Positions 25,844 to 35,640 of a stretch of DNA of 64,000 bases are shown piece after piece. This stretch comes from JBMNEH01 sp050948665. Lineage in GTDB: Bacteria; Bacillota; Clostridia; Christensenellales; UMGS416. Under the pieces are notes generated by a model. It was not told the origin of the DNA, ran no database searches, and saw nothing but the letters and a program-made list of their open reading frames with translations. Position 1 is the stretch's first letter; each line of letters begins with the position of its first letter. The DNA lies in contig JBMNEH010000001.1 of NCBI GenBank assembly GCA_050948665.1, positions 806,001-870,000 of the forward strand. Direction: 5' to 3'. The position numbers and the translations under genes are program-made.

Positions 25844-27169
25844 ATGCGCATGGTGGAACTGTTGGATAAGAAGCGCCGGGGGCTGCCTTTGTCCGATGGG
25901 GAAATTGCCTGGTTTGTCCGGGGGGTGACGGAAGGATCGCTGCCGGATTATCAGGTGTCCGCTATGCTGATGGCGATTTGCTGCATGGGAATGGACCATC
26001 GGGAAACCGTGACGCTGACGCTGGAAATGGCTGCCTCCGGGGAGATGATAGATCCTGCCTCCGTAAAGGGCATGACAGTGGACAAGCATTCTACCGGCGG
26101 CGTCGGTGATAAAACCACATTGGCGCTTACTCCGATACTGGCAGCCTGCGGCGCAACAGTGGTGAAAATGAGCGGACGCGGTCTCGGTTTTACCGGAGGC
26201 ACGATCGACAAGCTGGAAACCATCCCCGGGTTTCGCAGCGAAATGGGCCGGGAGGAGTTTCTGGCGATTGTCGAAAAGACCGGGGCTTGTGTGGTGGGGC
26301 AGTCGGAGGGCTTTGCGCCGGCGGATAAGCGGTTGTACGCACTTCGGGATGTAACGGCAACAACGGACAGCAGCGCCCTGATCGTGTCGTCCATTATGTC
26401 CAAAAAGCTGGCTGCTGGGTCCAAGTGTATATTGCTGGACGTCAAGTGCGGAAGCGGGAGTTTTATCCATACACCGGAGGAGGCGGAGCCCTTCGCCCGT
26501 GAGATGCTTGCGATCGGCGAAGCCGCAGGACGGCGGATGATGGCACTGGTTACCGAGATGGACAAACCGCTGGGGTATGCGATCGGGAATGTACTGGAGG
26601 TAAAAGAAGCGCTGGATATGCTCCATGGCCGGGGGCCGGAAGATTTCCGGGAGGTGGTGCTGACCGCGGCTTCGGCTTTGCTTTACCTTTCCCGAAGAGA
26701 GCGATATCCTTCCCGGGAGACGGGCATGGCTGCCTGCCGCAGGGAAGCGGAGGAAAGCATTGCCACGGGCAGAGCTTTTGAGAAACTGCAGGAAATCATC
26801 GCAGCCCAGGGAGGAGACACATCCTACCTGCTGCAACCGGGAAAATGGGGGAAGGCAAAGGTGCAGGTGCCGCTCCCGGCGCCAACGGACGGGTACATCA
26901 CGCATATGAATACCGCCTTGCTGGGGAGGGCCAGTGTGGCGTTGGGTGCCGGACGACTGGAGAAAACATCCTCCATCGACCCTCTCGCGGGCATCATGTT
27001 GCGAAAGAAAACCGGAGACGCCGTCACGGAAGGCGAGACGCTGGCAGTATTCCATACATCTTTTGAGGAGAAAGCGGAGCAGGCGGCAGTATTATGGCAG
27101 GAGGCGCTGACTTTCGGCGAAGAGCCGCCTCACGCCCGTCCGCCGGTACTTGCACTGCTGGAACCGTAA
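25844..27169 (+). CDS. pdp: Pyrimidine-nucleoside phosphorylase
   Basis: A 441-residue enzyme with the thymidine/pyrimidine phosphorylase signature KMSGRGLGFTGGTIDKLE near residue 107. The phosphate-binding KHSTGGVGDKTTL is near residue 81 and VDKHSTGG overlaps it. The C-terminal alpha/beta domain (SRRERYPSRE onwards to the end) is complete. It releases ribose- or deoxyribose-1-phosphate from uridine and thymidine. The start is 1 bp after the deoC stop codon. No deoB gene follows, so the phosphopentomutase must lie elsewhere. Confidence 0.94.
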   Translation: MRMVELLDKKRRGLPLSDGEIAWFVRGVTEGSLPDYQVSAMLMAICCMGMDHRETVTLTLEMAASGEMIDPASVKGMTVDKHSTGGVGDKTTLALTPILAACGATVVKMSGRGLGFTGGTIDKLETIPGFRSEMGREEFLAIVEKTGACVVGQSEGFAPADKRLYALRDVTATTDSSALIVSSIMSKKLAAGSKCILLDVKCGSGSFIHTPEEAEPFAREMLAIGEAAGRRMMALVTEMDKPLGYAIGNVLEVKEALDMLHGRGPEDFREVVLTAASALLYLSRRERYPSRETGMAACRREAEESIATGRAFEKLQEIIAAQGGDTSYLLQPGKWGKAKVQVPLPAPTDGYITHMNTALLGRASVALGAGRLEKTSSIDPLAGIMLRKKTGDAVTEGETLAVFHTSFEEKAEQAAVLWQEALTFGEEPPHARPPVLALLEP

Positions 27170-27254
27170 AAGAAGAGCATACCGGGCGGATAGCCGGCAG
27201 GAAGGATGTTTTCAACGGAGAACTCTTTCTTAAACCGATCGGAGGTATAGAAGC

Positions 27255-29954
27255 ATGAGGATCAGTCTGGACAAGGGCTGGCGTTTTTACCGGGGGGATA
27301 TAGAGATACCCCGACCGTTCACACATCATGAGTGCTATATCACAACAAAAACCGAACGGGGTTTGGGACCGGCGGACCCTGCCTGGTATGACCGGGATTG
27401 GGAGACGGTCGACTTGCCCCACGATTACCAACTTTTTTCCGTACCCGATCCTGCGGAGCGGGATTCCTGCGGATTTCTCCCCCGGGAGAACGGCTGGTAC
27501 CGCCGGGGATTTGTCCTGTCCTCCGAGTATGAGAATAAGCGGATGCTGCTGGTGTTCGGCGCAGCCGCCACGCATGCCACCGTATGGGTCAACGGCTGCC
27601 TCATGGTGCGCAATTTCTGCGGTTATACGCACTTTTCCTGTGACATATCCCCCGTTGTATATTTAGACGGACGGGTCAATGTCATCTCGGTCTATATCGA
27701 CACCCGGGAGATAGAGGGTTGGTACTATGAGGGAACTGGCCTGTACCGCCATGTCTGGCTGGATGTCCGTGAACCTCTCGCGCCGGAGTTGGACGGGATC
27801 TACGTAAAAGCGGTTCCCGGGGCAGGGAGAGACTGGAATGTCTCCACGGAGGCAGAAATCTTTAACGCGAAATACGCCGACGCTACCGGAAATGTTTGTT
27901 GGGAGGTCCTGGACGGGGAGAAAGTGCTGGCGCATAGCGTTGTCCCTGTGCAGGCCGCGCCCAGGACTACAGAAACGGTCAGAGGAACGATGATATTGCC
28001 GGACCCCCGGATTTGGTGGGTAGACGCACCGGCGCTGTATACCCTCCGTACCACGGTCACGGCAGAGGGGCAGCAGTCGGATGTTACCGAGACGATCTTT
28101 GGCTGCCGGACAATCACCTTTGACCCGAATCGGGGTTTCTTCCTGAACGGGAGGCATATTCCGCTGAACGGCACAGCCAATCATCAGGATTTCGGACCCC
28201 TTGGGGTAGCGGTGCCGGACAATCTTCACAAATTAAGGATTACCGCGCTGAAGGAGATGGGCTGCAACGCCTGGCGATGTGCCCACAATCCCCCAGCACC
28301 GGAGTTTCTGGACGCATGTGACCGGCTAGGTATGCTTGTGTTGGACGAAACCCGTTGGTTTGAAGCCACAGAGGATGGGTTGAAACAGTTGGAAGCTATG
28401 GTGCGACGGGACAGGAACCATCCCTCAGTAGTCGTTTGGAGCGTGGGAAACGAGGAACCCCTCCAGGCGGATGCCCGGGGACGGCGCATTTACAAAGCCA
28501 TGCGGCAACGCGTGCGGCAGCTGGACGACCGCCCTGTGATGCTGGCCTGCAACGGCGGCTGGTTAGACGACCAGGTGCTGCGGGATCTGGATATTATCGG
28601 CATGAATTACAGTCCGGATTTCTATGATATCATTCACGAAAGGTATCCCAATACACCGATTATAGCTACCGAAACCTGCGCGCAGACGACCCTTCGCGGG
28701 GTGTACGATTCCATAGATGGCGTGGACAGCGATTCCTTCGATAGGCACGCGGCTTCTTTTGGCAGCACAAGGAGACAGTCCCATTCCTATATATACCCCC
28801 GACCGTTTATCGCCGGCCAGTTTATCTGGACAGGGATCGACTATCGGGGAGAGTGCGGCTGGCCTCAGCTGTTTGCCGCAGGCGGCTCCGTAGACCCGGT
28901 TTGCTGGAGAAAGGATCAATTTTACCTGAACAAAGCGCAATGGACAAAAGAGCCTATGGTACATATCCTGCCTCACTGGAACGGTTGGAAGGAAGGGGAG
29001 GAGAAGGAGGTTTGGGTCTATACCAACTGTGAAGAGGCTGAAATGCTGCTGAACGGGGTCAGTTTAGGGAAAAAACGGCCGGAGGGCTATGATATGCCAC
29101 GCTGGAAGGTGACCTACCACCCGGGTGAACTGCGGGCGCTGGGCTACCTGAAAGGCGTTGCGGTGACGGAGGACATAAAAGCCACCACAGGGAAACCCGT
29201 GGCGTTGGCGCTGGAGTTGGAAACCGGTCTTGCCCATACCGGGGGGGATGTAACGCTTGTTACCTGCTTTGCGGTGGATAGGGAGGGCAGGGAAGTGCCT
29301 GATGCCGCATCAGTCGTATATTTTTCGGCGGAAAACGGGGAAATCAAAGCCACCTTCGGATCGATATGGGACGCATCGCCGGTGACGGATACTGCGCGGC
29401 AGATGCAAGCCGGCAGAGCGATGGCTTTCCTGATGCCGCGAGAGAACGGCCTGATGACCCTCACCGCGGAAGCGGAGGGGCTGGAGCCGGCCACTCTGGT
29501 TGTGCCTGTGTTTCCGGGGAAGGAAAAACCGGCGCTGGCGCCGGTGGACTATGATTACCGGGTGGAACAATGGTTTACCACACCGATCCCCTTGGATGAG
29601 TGCCCGGATTACCGGAATGCGGGCAAGGTGCAGGATGAGAATACTTTTGTGGCATGGAGAGGGGAGGGGGAGAGCCCCTTTGCCCGAAAGCCCGGTTGGG
29701 TGGTCTACGCCGCCATGCCGAAGCAATCCAAGCTGCGACAGCTGCACTGTACCTCTCTGACCGGAAAAGGAGTTGTGATAATCCACCGGAAGAGCGGCAT
29801 GACTACTGCGTCCTTTGAGGGAAGAAACGTGTCGGTATCCCTGCTTTCCGACGCCGCTCCCGGGGAGCAGGTATTAATCGCTGTTGTATTGTACGGCGAC
29901 AGCACGGATTGCGGTATACACGGTAAAATACATTGGACGGAGGAAAACGCATGA
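27255..29954 (+). CDS. Large GH2 glycosidase (beta-galactosidase-like) with extra C-terminal domains
   Basis: An 899-residue protein. N-terminal sugar-binding domain (WYRRGFVLSSEYENKRML, GTGLYRHVWLDV) is followed by an Ig-like domain and a TIM barrel from about residue 290. The barrel motifs are CNAWRCAHNPPAPEFLDACD, VVWSVGNEEP (likely acid/base glutamate) and PIIATETCAQT (likely nucleophile). The C-terminal part has a DUF4982-like stretch (NWxGWKEGEEKEVWVYTNC) and an invasin-like Ig domain (FSAENGEIKATFGS). No signal peptide. The GGAGGT site precedes ATG 27255. It ends with an ATGA overlap into an MBL-fold gene. Confidence 0.87.
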   Translation: MRISLDKGWRFYRGDIEIPRPFTHHECYITTKTERGLGPADPAWYDRDWETVDLPHDYQLFSVPDPAERDSCGFLPRENGWYRRGFVLSSEYENKRMLLVFGAAATHATVWVNGCLMVRNFCGYTHFSCDISPVVYLDGRVNVISVYIDTREIEGWYYEGTGLYRHVWLDVREPLAPELDGIYVKAVPGAGRDWNVSTEAEIFNAKYADATGNVCWEVLDGEKVLAHSVVPVQAAPRTTETVRGTMILPDPRIWWVDAPALYTLRTTVTAEGQQSDVTETIFGCRTITFDPNRGFFLNGRHIPLNGTANHQDFGPLGVAVPDNLHKLRITALKEMGCNAWRCAHNPPAPEFLDACDRLGMLVLDETRWFEATEDGLKQLEAMVRRDRNHPSVVVWSVGNEEPLQADARGRRIYKAMRQRVRQLDDRPVMLACNGGWLDDQVLRDLDIIGMNYSPDFYDIIHERYPNTPIIATETCAQTTLRGVYDSIDGVDSDSFDRHAASFGSTRRQSHSYIYPRPFIAGQFIWTGIDYRGECGWPQLFAAGGSVDPVCWRKDQFYLNKAQWTKEPMVHILPHWNGWKEGEEKEVWVYTNCEEAEMLLNGVSLGKKRPEGYDMPRWKVTYHPGELRALGYLKGVAVTEDIKATTGKPVALALELETGLAHTGGDVTLVTCFAVDREGREVPDAASVVYFSAENGEIKATFGSIWDASPVTDTARQMQAGRAMAFLMPRENGLMTLTAEAEGLEPATLVVPVFPGKEKPALAPVDYDYRVEQWFTTPIPLDECPDYRNAGKVQDENTFVAWRGEGESPFARKPGWVVYAAMPKQSKLRQLHCTSLTGKGVVIIHRKSGMTTASFEGRNVSVSLLSDAAPGEQVLIAVVLYGDSTDCGIHGKIHWTEENA

Positions 29955-30640
29955 GCCAGCCTTATGAAACGATCGACCTTGCGCCGGGTTACCGGGCAAT
30001 CATGGAGGGCGGCGTCCGCTGCTTCCTGGCGGAAGGGGAGGAGAAAGCGCTGCTGATCGATACCGGCTACGGGAGCGGGGATTTGCGCGGATATGCGGAA
30101 TCTCTGACTTTTAAGCCGCTCGCGGTAATCAACACTCATTCCGACCCGGATCATACGGGGTGTAATCACCGGTTCGCCCAAGTGTTTATGCATCCGGCGG
30201 AGTTTGCGACCTTTGCCCGACGGAAAGGTGATTTGTCAAATATCTTCCCGGTATGGGAGAACGACGTGTTCGATTTGGGCGACCGCAGGCTGGAGGTAAT
30301 CCTGATTCCCGGGCATACCCCCGGCAGCATTGCCCTACTTGACCGGAAAGCCCGGTGTATTTTCACGGGAGACCCTGTGCAGGAGGGGCCGATCTACATG
30401 TTCGGACCGGACCGGAATGTTCCTGCATACATTGCCTCGATCGAAAAACTGATGGCAATTGCGGAAGATTTTGATATCATATTTCCCTCCCATCACGCGG
30501 TGTCCTATACACCGGAGATTCTGCCAAGGCTCCATACTGCCGCCCGGCTGCTGCAGACCGGTACGGTTCCGGGCGCCGACCCCGGCAGGGATATTCCATG
30601 CAAGCTATATGACTGCGACGGCATCCATTTTCTGTTTTAA
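29951..30640 (+). CDS. Metallo-beta-lactamase-fold hydrolase paired with GH2
   Basis: A 229-residue MBL-fold protein. The metal motif is NTHSDPDHTGC, with aspartate at the place where the canonical HxHxDH has its second histidine. GHTPGSIAL, FTGDPV and PSHHAVSY are further metal-site segments. I start at ATG 29951 (GGAGG six bases upstream), overlapping the GH2 stop. Family members hydrolyse thioesters, lactones or phosphodiesters. It resembles the MBL protein at 46360-47208, which also follows a glycosidase. Substrate unknown. Confidence 0.82.
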   Translation: MSQPYETIDLAPGYRAIMEGGVRCFLAEGEEKALLIDTGYGSGDLRGYAESLTFKPLAVINTHSDPDHTGCNHRFAQVFMHPAEFATFARRKGDLSNIFPVWENDVFDLGDRRLEVILIPGHTPGSIALLDRKARCIFTGDPVQEGPIYMFGPDRNVPAYIASIEKLMAIAEDFDIIFPSHHAVSYTPEILPRLHTAARLLQTGTVPGADPGRDIPCKLYDCDGIHFLF

Positions 30641-30652
30641 GCAGGGGAGAAA

Positions 30653-30680
30653 TAAAGCGCCTTGAAAAGGGCGCTTTTGT
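30653..30680. terminator. Bidirectional terminator between MBL hydrolase and udk
   Basis: An AAAGCGCC/GGCGCTTT stem has T-runs on the plus side (TTTTGTTATTTTT) and a shorter one on the minus side. It serves the convergent genes on both flanks and overlaps the udk stop. Confidence 0.7.
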
Positions 30681-31297
30681 TATTTTTCCATATGATTTAT
30701 AATATGATGAAATATCATATCAAGAGCTACCGGATTCCTGCCGCCTTCGGGGATGATGATATCTGCGCGGCGTTTACTCGGTTCAACAAACTGCTCGTGC
30801 ATGGGCTTTACGGTGGTCAGATACTGGCTGATCACGGAATCCAAAGAGCGACCTCTTTCCCGAACGTCCCGGCGGATGCGGCGGAGGATCCGTACGTCCG
30901 CATCGGTATCCACGAAAAGCTTCAGATCCATCAGGTCGCAAAGTTCGGTATCCTGTAAAATCAGTATTCCCTCCAGCAGTATTACCGGCCGGGGCTCGAT
31001 ATGCACGGTTTTATCCGAGCGGTTATGGGCTGTGAAGTCATATACGGGGCAGCGGACGGGCTGCCCGGCCTTCAGCTGCCGTAAATGCTCCAGCATAAGG
31101 GGGGTATCAAAAGCATCAGGATGGTCGAAGTTCAGTTCAGCCCGTTGCGCATACGTCATATTGTCGTGGGCTTTATAATAGTTGTCATGGTAAACGATAC
31201 TGACGTTTCCGGGAAAATGCGCCTGTATCGCACGGCTCAAGGTGGTTTTCCCGCTGCCGGTACCCCCGGCGATACCAATGAGCATGATATGATCCAT
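30680..31297 (-). CDS. udk: Uridine kinase
   Basis: A 205-residue kinase with P-loop GIAGGTGSGKTTLSRA at residues 8-23. VYHDNYYKAHDNM holds the uridine-binding aspartate, NFDHPDAFDTPL follows, and PVILLEGILI is the Walker-B-like strand. It phosphorylates uridine and cytidine with GTP or ATP. The start at 31297 follows GGAGG by 9 bases. It is divergent from the BMP nucleoside uptake operon, supporting a shared salvage role. Confidence 0.93.
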   Translation of the reverse strand: MDHIMLIGIAGGTGSGKTTLSRAIQAHFPGNVSIVYHDNYYKAHDNMTYAQRAELNFDHPDAFDTPLMLEHLRQLKAGQPVRCPVYDFTAHNRSDKTVHIEPRPVILLEGILILQDTELCDLMDLKLFVDTDADVRILRRIRRDVRERGRSLDSVISQYLTTVKPMHEQFVEPSKRRADIIIPEGGRNPVALDMIFHHIINHMEK

Positions 31298-31513
31298 CCT
31301 GCCAGCCTCCGATATGGGATTCCCTTTATTTATTCTACCACAGATTCTCATAAATGGGAATGAATGGGAAGTTTCGGTTCCGGCATCATGACGGCGGATG
31401 GTGTTTTACTCGAGTACATCGGAAGAAGGATTTTATTCCCGTTTTTTGTTTTTACAGTTTTCCGGACTGGTACAAAATACAATACAATCGCTTTACATTT
31501 TGTTTACAGGGCA

Positions 31514-31542
31514 TTGACAATGCCGAAGCTTCAGGATACAAT
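31514..31542 (+). promoter_or_regulatory. Promoter of the BMP lipoprotein gene
   Basis: TTGACA (31514-31519), 17-bp spacer, TACAAT (31537-31542), followed by a leader of about 60 nt with no obvious riboswitch. Upstream of it, 31298-31513 between the divergent genes holds no coding sequence I can support. Confidence 0.8.
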
Positions 31543-31610
31543 ATAAACAAAGTGGTAAAAGCATACCACAGCATTCATAATCGGGCTATGGCCCAGATAC
31601 GGAGGAAATT

Positions 31611-32804
31611 ATGAGAAAATTCCTTGCGATTCTGTGCGCTGTCATGATGCTGTTTGCTCTGACAGCCTGCAGCAAGACGCCCGCCGGAGACACCGGCGAA
31701 GAGAACGCAGAGATCGGTTATAAGGTCGCCATGGTTACCGACTACGGCGATATAACCGACCAGTCTTTCAACCAGACCACTTACGAGGCCTGCAAAGAGT
31801 ATTGTGAAGAAAATGGCCTGGAGTTTAAGTACTTCAAGCCAGTGGCTAACAACACGGCAGATCGTGTTGCTATGGTGGATTCCGCTGTGGCAGAGGGCTT
31901 CAACATCATCGTGCTCCCCGGCTATGCTTTCGCAGGCACTGTCCGTGAGTCGGCCCCGCAATATCCTGACGTGAAGTTCATCGTACTGGACGTATCCAAG
32001 GGAGACTATCTTGATGACGGTGTGACCGCAAAGGGTGAAGCCTACGACTATAATCCCGACAACTGGAATCTGGAAGACTATGTGGATCTGTCCAATGTCT
32101 ATACTGCCATTTATCAGGAAGAGCTGTGCGGCTATATGGCCGGATATGCTACCGTAAAGCTGGGTTATACCAAGCTGGGCTTCTTGGGTGGCATGGCGGT
32201 TCCCGCGGTGGTGCGCTTCGGCTACGGGTTTGTACAGGGCGCAGACGCTGCTGCCAAGGACATGGATATCAACATCGAGATGAAGTACATCTACGGTGGA
32301 CAGTTCTTCGGCGATGCCGATATCACAGCCGTGATGGATACCTGGTATGCCGACGGCACTGAGGTTGTATTTGCCTGCGGCGGCGGTATTTTTACTTCTG
32401 CCTGTGAAGCAGCTGCCAAGGTGGACGGCAAGGTTGTGGGCGTGGATACCGATCAGTCCAGCGTATTGAACGCTTACGGCGCCGACATGACCGTGACATC
32501 CGCAATGAAGGGACTGGCTGCCACCACCAAGAGTGCGCTGGAAAACATCATTGTAAAGGGCGAGTGGGATACTATGGCCGGTCAGATAGTGACATTGGGC
32601 CTGGTGTCCGGCGAAGATCCCACCCTGAACTATGTTCAGATCCCCTATGAAACCACCCAGTGGGAAGAGGGCAAGTACACTCAGGAGGATTACAAGGCTC
32701 TGGTTGCGGCAATGTTCAGCGGCGAGGTCAAGGTATCTGACGACATTACCGTGTTCCCCGCTACCACCAACACCGATGTAAAGATTTTCGACAATATTAA
32801 GTAA
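31611..32804 (+). CDS. BMP-family (nucleoside-binding) ABC transporter lipoprotein
   Basis: A 397-residue lipoprotein, lipobox LTAC with the cysteine at residue 20. The mature region (VAMVTDYGDITDQSFNQTTYEA) is typical of the BMP/Med/PnrA family, whose characterised members bind purine nucleosides. IIVLPGYAFAGTV and FLGGMAVPAVVRFGYGFVQG are further family motifs. It has its own promoter and terminator, followed by a separate promoter for the ATPase and permeases, which would let it be made in excess. AGGAGG lies before the ATG. The exact nucleoside cannot be told. Confidence 0.9.
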   Translation: MRKFLAILCAVMMLFALTACSKTPAGDTGEENAEIGYKVAMVTDYGDITDQSFNQTTYEACKEYCEENGLEFKYFKPVANNTADRVAMVDSAVAEGFNIIVLPGYAFAGTVRESAPQYPDVKFIVLDVSKGDYLDDGVTAKGEAYDYNPDNWNLEDYVDLSNVYTAIYQEELCGYMAGYATVKLGYTKLGFLGGMAVPAVVRFGYGFVQGADAAAKDMDINIEMKYIYGGQFFGDADITAVMDTWYADGTEVVFACGGGIFTSACEAAAKVDGKVVGVDTDQSSVLNAYGADMTVTSAMKGLAATTKSALENIIVKGEWDTMAGQIVTLGLVSGEDPTLNYVQIPYETTQWEEGKYTQEDYKALVAAMFSGEVKVSDDITVFPATTNTDVKIFDNIK

Positions 32805-32819
32805 TTTTCACCGTGAATT

Positions 32820-32849
32820 AAGGGCGGCATTTTTGCCGCCCTTTTTTTC
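32820..32849 (+). terminator. Terminator after the BMP lipoprotein gene
   Basis: A GGGCGGC/GCCGCCC stem with loop ATTTTT is followed by seven T, 18 bp after the stop. Confidence 0.9.
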
Positions 32850-32879
32850 AGCGCTCATGGTAATATATGAAATCAGGGT

Positions 32880-32908
32880 TTGCAAAATGTCCGATTCCAT
32901 TGTATAAT
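32880..32908 (+). promoter_or_regulatory. Promoter of the nucleoside transporter ATPase-permease genes
   Basis: TTGCAA (32880-32885), 17-bp spacer and TATAAT (32903-32908). A second TTGACA/TATAAT pair at 32921-32946 has a 14-bp spacer and is judged too tight. Confidence 0.65.
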
Positions 32909-32963
32909 ATCAACAACCTATTGACAGACCTCTTGGAGAATATAATGGGGAGGAAGTACTCGC

Positions 32964-34505
32964 TTGGATCAGCCATATGCTATTGAAATGCTGCACATCA
33001 CCAAACGATTCCCCGGTATCATCGCCAACGATGACATATCTTTGCAGTTAGAAAAAGGGGAGATCCATGCGCTTTTGGGGGAAAACGGCGCCGGAAAATC
33101 GACCCTGATGAGCGTTTTGTTCGGTTTGTATCAGGCGGAGGAGGGAGAAATACGGAAGGATGGACGGCCCGTCCAAATACAATCCCCGAATGATGCCAAT
33201 GACCTTGGCATCGGAATGGTACACCAGCATTTTAAGCTGGTGGATTGTTTTTCCGTATTGGATAATATTATTTTGGGGACGGAGCCCTCCAGATACGGCT
33301 TCCTGAAGAAGAAGGAAGCCAGGGAGAGAGTGGTTGCCCTTTCACAGAAATACGGGCTTTTTGTGGATCCGGATGCGATTATCGAAAATATCACGGTGGG
33401 GATGCAGCAGCGTACAGAAATACTGAAGATGCTGTATCGCGAGAATGAAATACTGATTTTCGACGAACCTACCGCTGTACTGACACCGCAGGAGATTAAG
33501 GAACTGATGCAGATCATGCGGAACCTGACGGCAGAGGGGAAATCAATACTGTTCATATCCCATAAGCTGAATGAAATCATGGAGGTAGCAGACCGCTGCA
33601 CCGTGCTGCGGAAGGGGAAAGCGGTGGGTACTGTTTCGGTAAAGGATACCTCCAAGGAGGAACTCAGCCGGATGATGGTGGGGCGCAACGTGGTCTTTAC
33701 CGTGGAGAAAGACAAGTGCCGACCCGGGGAAATCGTACTGGATGTGAAGGATTTGGCCATTGTGGCTACGTCGCAACACAAAGAAGTCGTGAAAAATGTC
33801 AACTTCGAGGTGCGGGGCGGAGAAATCGTTTGCATTGCCGGAATCGATGGCAACGGACAGACGGAGCTTGTCTACGGCATTACCGGTTTGGAGCCGGTGA
33901 AGAACGGCAGCATTTTCCTATGCGGAGAGGATATATCCAAACTATCCATACGGAGGCGCAATAACCGGGGTATGAGTCATATACCCGAGGACAGGCATAA
34001 ACACGGACTGGTGCTGGATTACACACTGGAGGACAATTTAATTCTGGAGAGATATTTTGAGCCAGAGTTTACCGATAGGGCAGGATTCCTGCGCCGGAAA
34101 AATATCCGGGCATATGCCGAGCGCCTCACGGAAGAGTACGATATCCGCTCAGGACAAGGCCCGGTAACGATTGTACGTTCCATGTCCGGCGGAAACCAGC
34201 AAAAGACAATTATCGCCCGGGAAATCGACAGAGATCCCCAGTTGCTTGTAGCGGTACAGCCCACCCGCGGCCTGGATGTGGGCGCTATTGAGAATATCCA
34301 TAGAGAATTGATTGCTCAGCGGGACGCCGGTCGTGCTGTACTGCTTGTGTCCCTGGAGCTGGAGGAGGTACTGAGCCTGCCTGACAGGATACTTGTGATG
34401 TACGAGGGTGAAATCGTCGGGGAGTTAGATCCCCGTACCACGACGGCGGAGGAGCTTGGTCTTTATATGGCCGGCGCCAAGAGGAGGGAGGCTGCGGATG
34501 CTTAA
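32964..34505 (+). CDS. ABC transporter ATPase with two nucleotide-binding domains (nucleoside uptake, NupO/YufO-like)
   Basis: A 513-residue tandem ATPase. Domain 1 has Walker A GENGAGKSTLM near residue 37 and Walker B ILIFDEPTAVL near residue 167. Its signature region reads ITVGMQQRTEILKML, a degenerate form. Domain 2 starts near 255, with IAGIDGNGQTELV in place of a standard Walker A and the signature MSGGNQQKTIIAREI. This degeneracy is normal for ribose/nucleoside-type ATPases. The start is TTG 32964, seven bases after AGGAAG; the next ATG (IEMLHIT) would remove the first strand. The end overlaps the permease gene by 8 bp. Confidence 0.9.
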   Translation: MDQPYAIEMLHITKRFPGIIANDDISLQLEKGEIHALLGENGAGKSTLMSVLFGLYQAEEGEIRKDGRPVQIQSPNDANDLGIGMVHQHFKLVDCFSVLDNIILGTEPSRYGFLKKKEARERVVALSQKYGLFVDPDAIIENITVGMQQRTEILKMLYRENEILIFDEPTAVLTPQEIKELMQIMRNLTAEGKSILFISHKLNEIMEVADRCTVLRKGKAVGTVSVKDTSKEELSRMMVGRNVVFTVEKDKCRPGEIVLDVKDLAIVATSQHKEVVKNVNFEVRGGEIVCIAGIDGNGQTELVYGITGLEPVKNGSIFLCGEDISKLSIRRRNNRGMSHIPEDRHKHGLVLDYTLEDNLILERYFEPEFTDRAGFLRRKNIRAYAERLTEEYDIRSGQGPVTIVRSMSGGNQQKTIIAREIDRDPQLLVAVQPTRGLDVGAIENIHRELIAQRDAGRAVLLVSLELEEVLSLPDRILVMYEGEIVGELDPRTTTAEELGLYMAGAKRREAADA

Positions 34506-35640
34506 GCGGAAGTCATTGCTGAAGAACGAGGGCTTGCAGTCTGTTATCGCCTCGTTGATATGTGTTCTTCTGGGGTTGTTGGCAGGGTATATCGTGTTGC
34601 TCTTTATTAATCCGGAAGGCGCATGGAAAGCGATATTGGCCATTATCAAGAACTTTTTCACCTACCCTTCGGATCAAGCCCGGCTCAAATACTTCGGCAG
34701 CACACTGGTGAAGACGGCACCGCTACTGATGTGCGCCCTTTCCGTTCTTTTCGCTTATAAGGTAGGACTGTTCAATATCGGTGTGGCCGGGCAATATACC
34801 GCCGGAATCGGCATCTCACTGTACGCTGCGCTGGCTTGGGGACTTCCCTGGTGGATTTGCGTCCTTCTTGCCATGTTTGTCGGCGCCATATTGGGCGCGA
34901 TCAGCGGAGCGCTAAAGTCCTTCTATAATGTAAACGAGGTCATTTCCGGGATTATGCTGAACTGGATCACCCTCTACCTCGTCAATACATTGCTGAACTC
35001 GCCGTTGTCAAAGGAATTCACCAGCCCGTACACAAAGGTCTTGGAGAATACCGCTAAGCAGGCACTGCTGCCCTCTCTGGGGATGGGAACTCTGTTTAAT
35101 AATAATAAGTATGTCACCATCGCTATACCCTTGGCTGTGGTGCTCGCGGTGGTTGTGTGGGTGGTGTTGGAGAAGACCCGCTTCGGGTATGAGCTGAAAG
35201 CAACAGGACTGAACAAGAATGCCGCAAAATACTGCGGAATGGCGGAACGGCGGAACACGATCCTGACACTGCTCATTAGCGGCGCTCTGGCAGCGCTCGG
35301 AGCAGCAATGCTCTACCTTTCCGGTTATGAGCAATGGGAATGCGGTACATCGTCCGTTCCGGCCATGGGATTCAACGGTATAGCCGCCGCGTTCCTGGGC
35401 GGGCTGAATCCTATCGGCACCGTGCTTTCCTCTTACTTCATACAACACATCACGATCGGCGGCGCATATGTGGATAAATCTGTCTACAGCTCACAGATAG
35501 CCGATCTGATTTCTGCAATCATCGTTTACCTGTGCGGCTTTGTATTCTTCATGAAGGTGATGATGAAAAAATACGTTACCCGCCGGGAAGAGAGGCTAGC
35601 AATGAGGGAAGCCGGGGAAAAGGGAGGGGACACAACATGA
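34498..35640 (+). CDS. Nucleoside ABC transporter permease 1 (NupP-like)
   Basis: A 380-residue membrane protein with about nine hydrophobic segments. KTAPLLMCALSVLFAYKVGLFNIGVAGQYTAGI and ATGLNKNAAKYCGMAERRN (the coupling loop near residue 235) are typical of the branched-chain/ribose-type permease family found with BMP proteins. ATG 34498 follows GAGGAGGGAGG and lies within the end of the ATPase gene. It forms a heterodimer with the next gene product. Confidence 0.9.
   Translation: MLKRKSLLKNEGLQSVIASLICVLLGLLAGYIVLLFINPEGAWKAILAIIKNFFTYPSDQARLKYFGSTLVKTAPLLMCALSVLFAYKVGLFNIGVAGQYTAGIGISLYAALAWGLPWWICVLLAMFVGAILGAISGALKSFYNVNEVISGIMLNWITLYLVNTLLNSPLSKEFTSPYTKVLENTAKQALLPSLGMGTLFNNNKYVTIAIPLAVVLAVVVWVVLEKTRFGYELKATGLNKNAAKYCGMAERRNTILTLLISGALAALGAAMLYLSGYEQWECGTSSVPAMGFNGIAAAFLGGLNPIGTVLSSYFIQHITIGGAYVDKSVYSSQIADLISAIIVYLCGFVFFMKVMMKKYVTRREERLAMREAGEKGGDTT

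Noticed and set aside
25715..27055. Long open frame on the minus strand (446 codons)
   Set aside because: It lies opposite pdp and has the low-complexity His/Arg/Pro-rich composition of a shadow frame.
32921..32946. TTGACA and TATAAT before the nucleoside ATPase
   Set aside because: Both boxes are perfect, but the 14-bp spacer is too short for efficient use; the pair at 32880-32908 is better.
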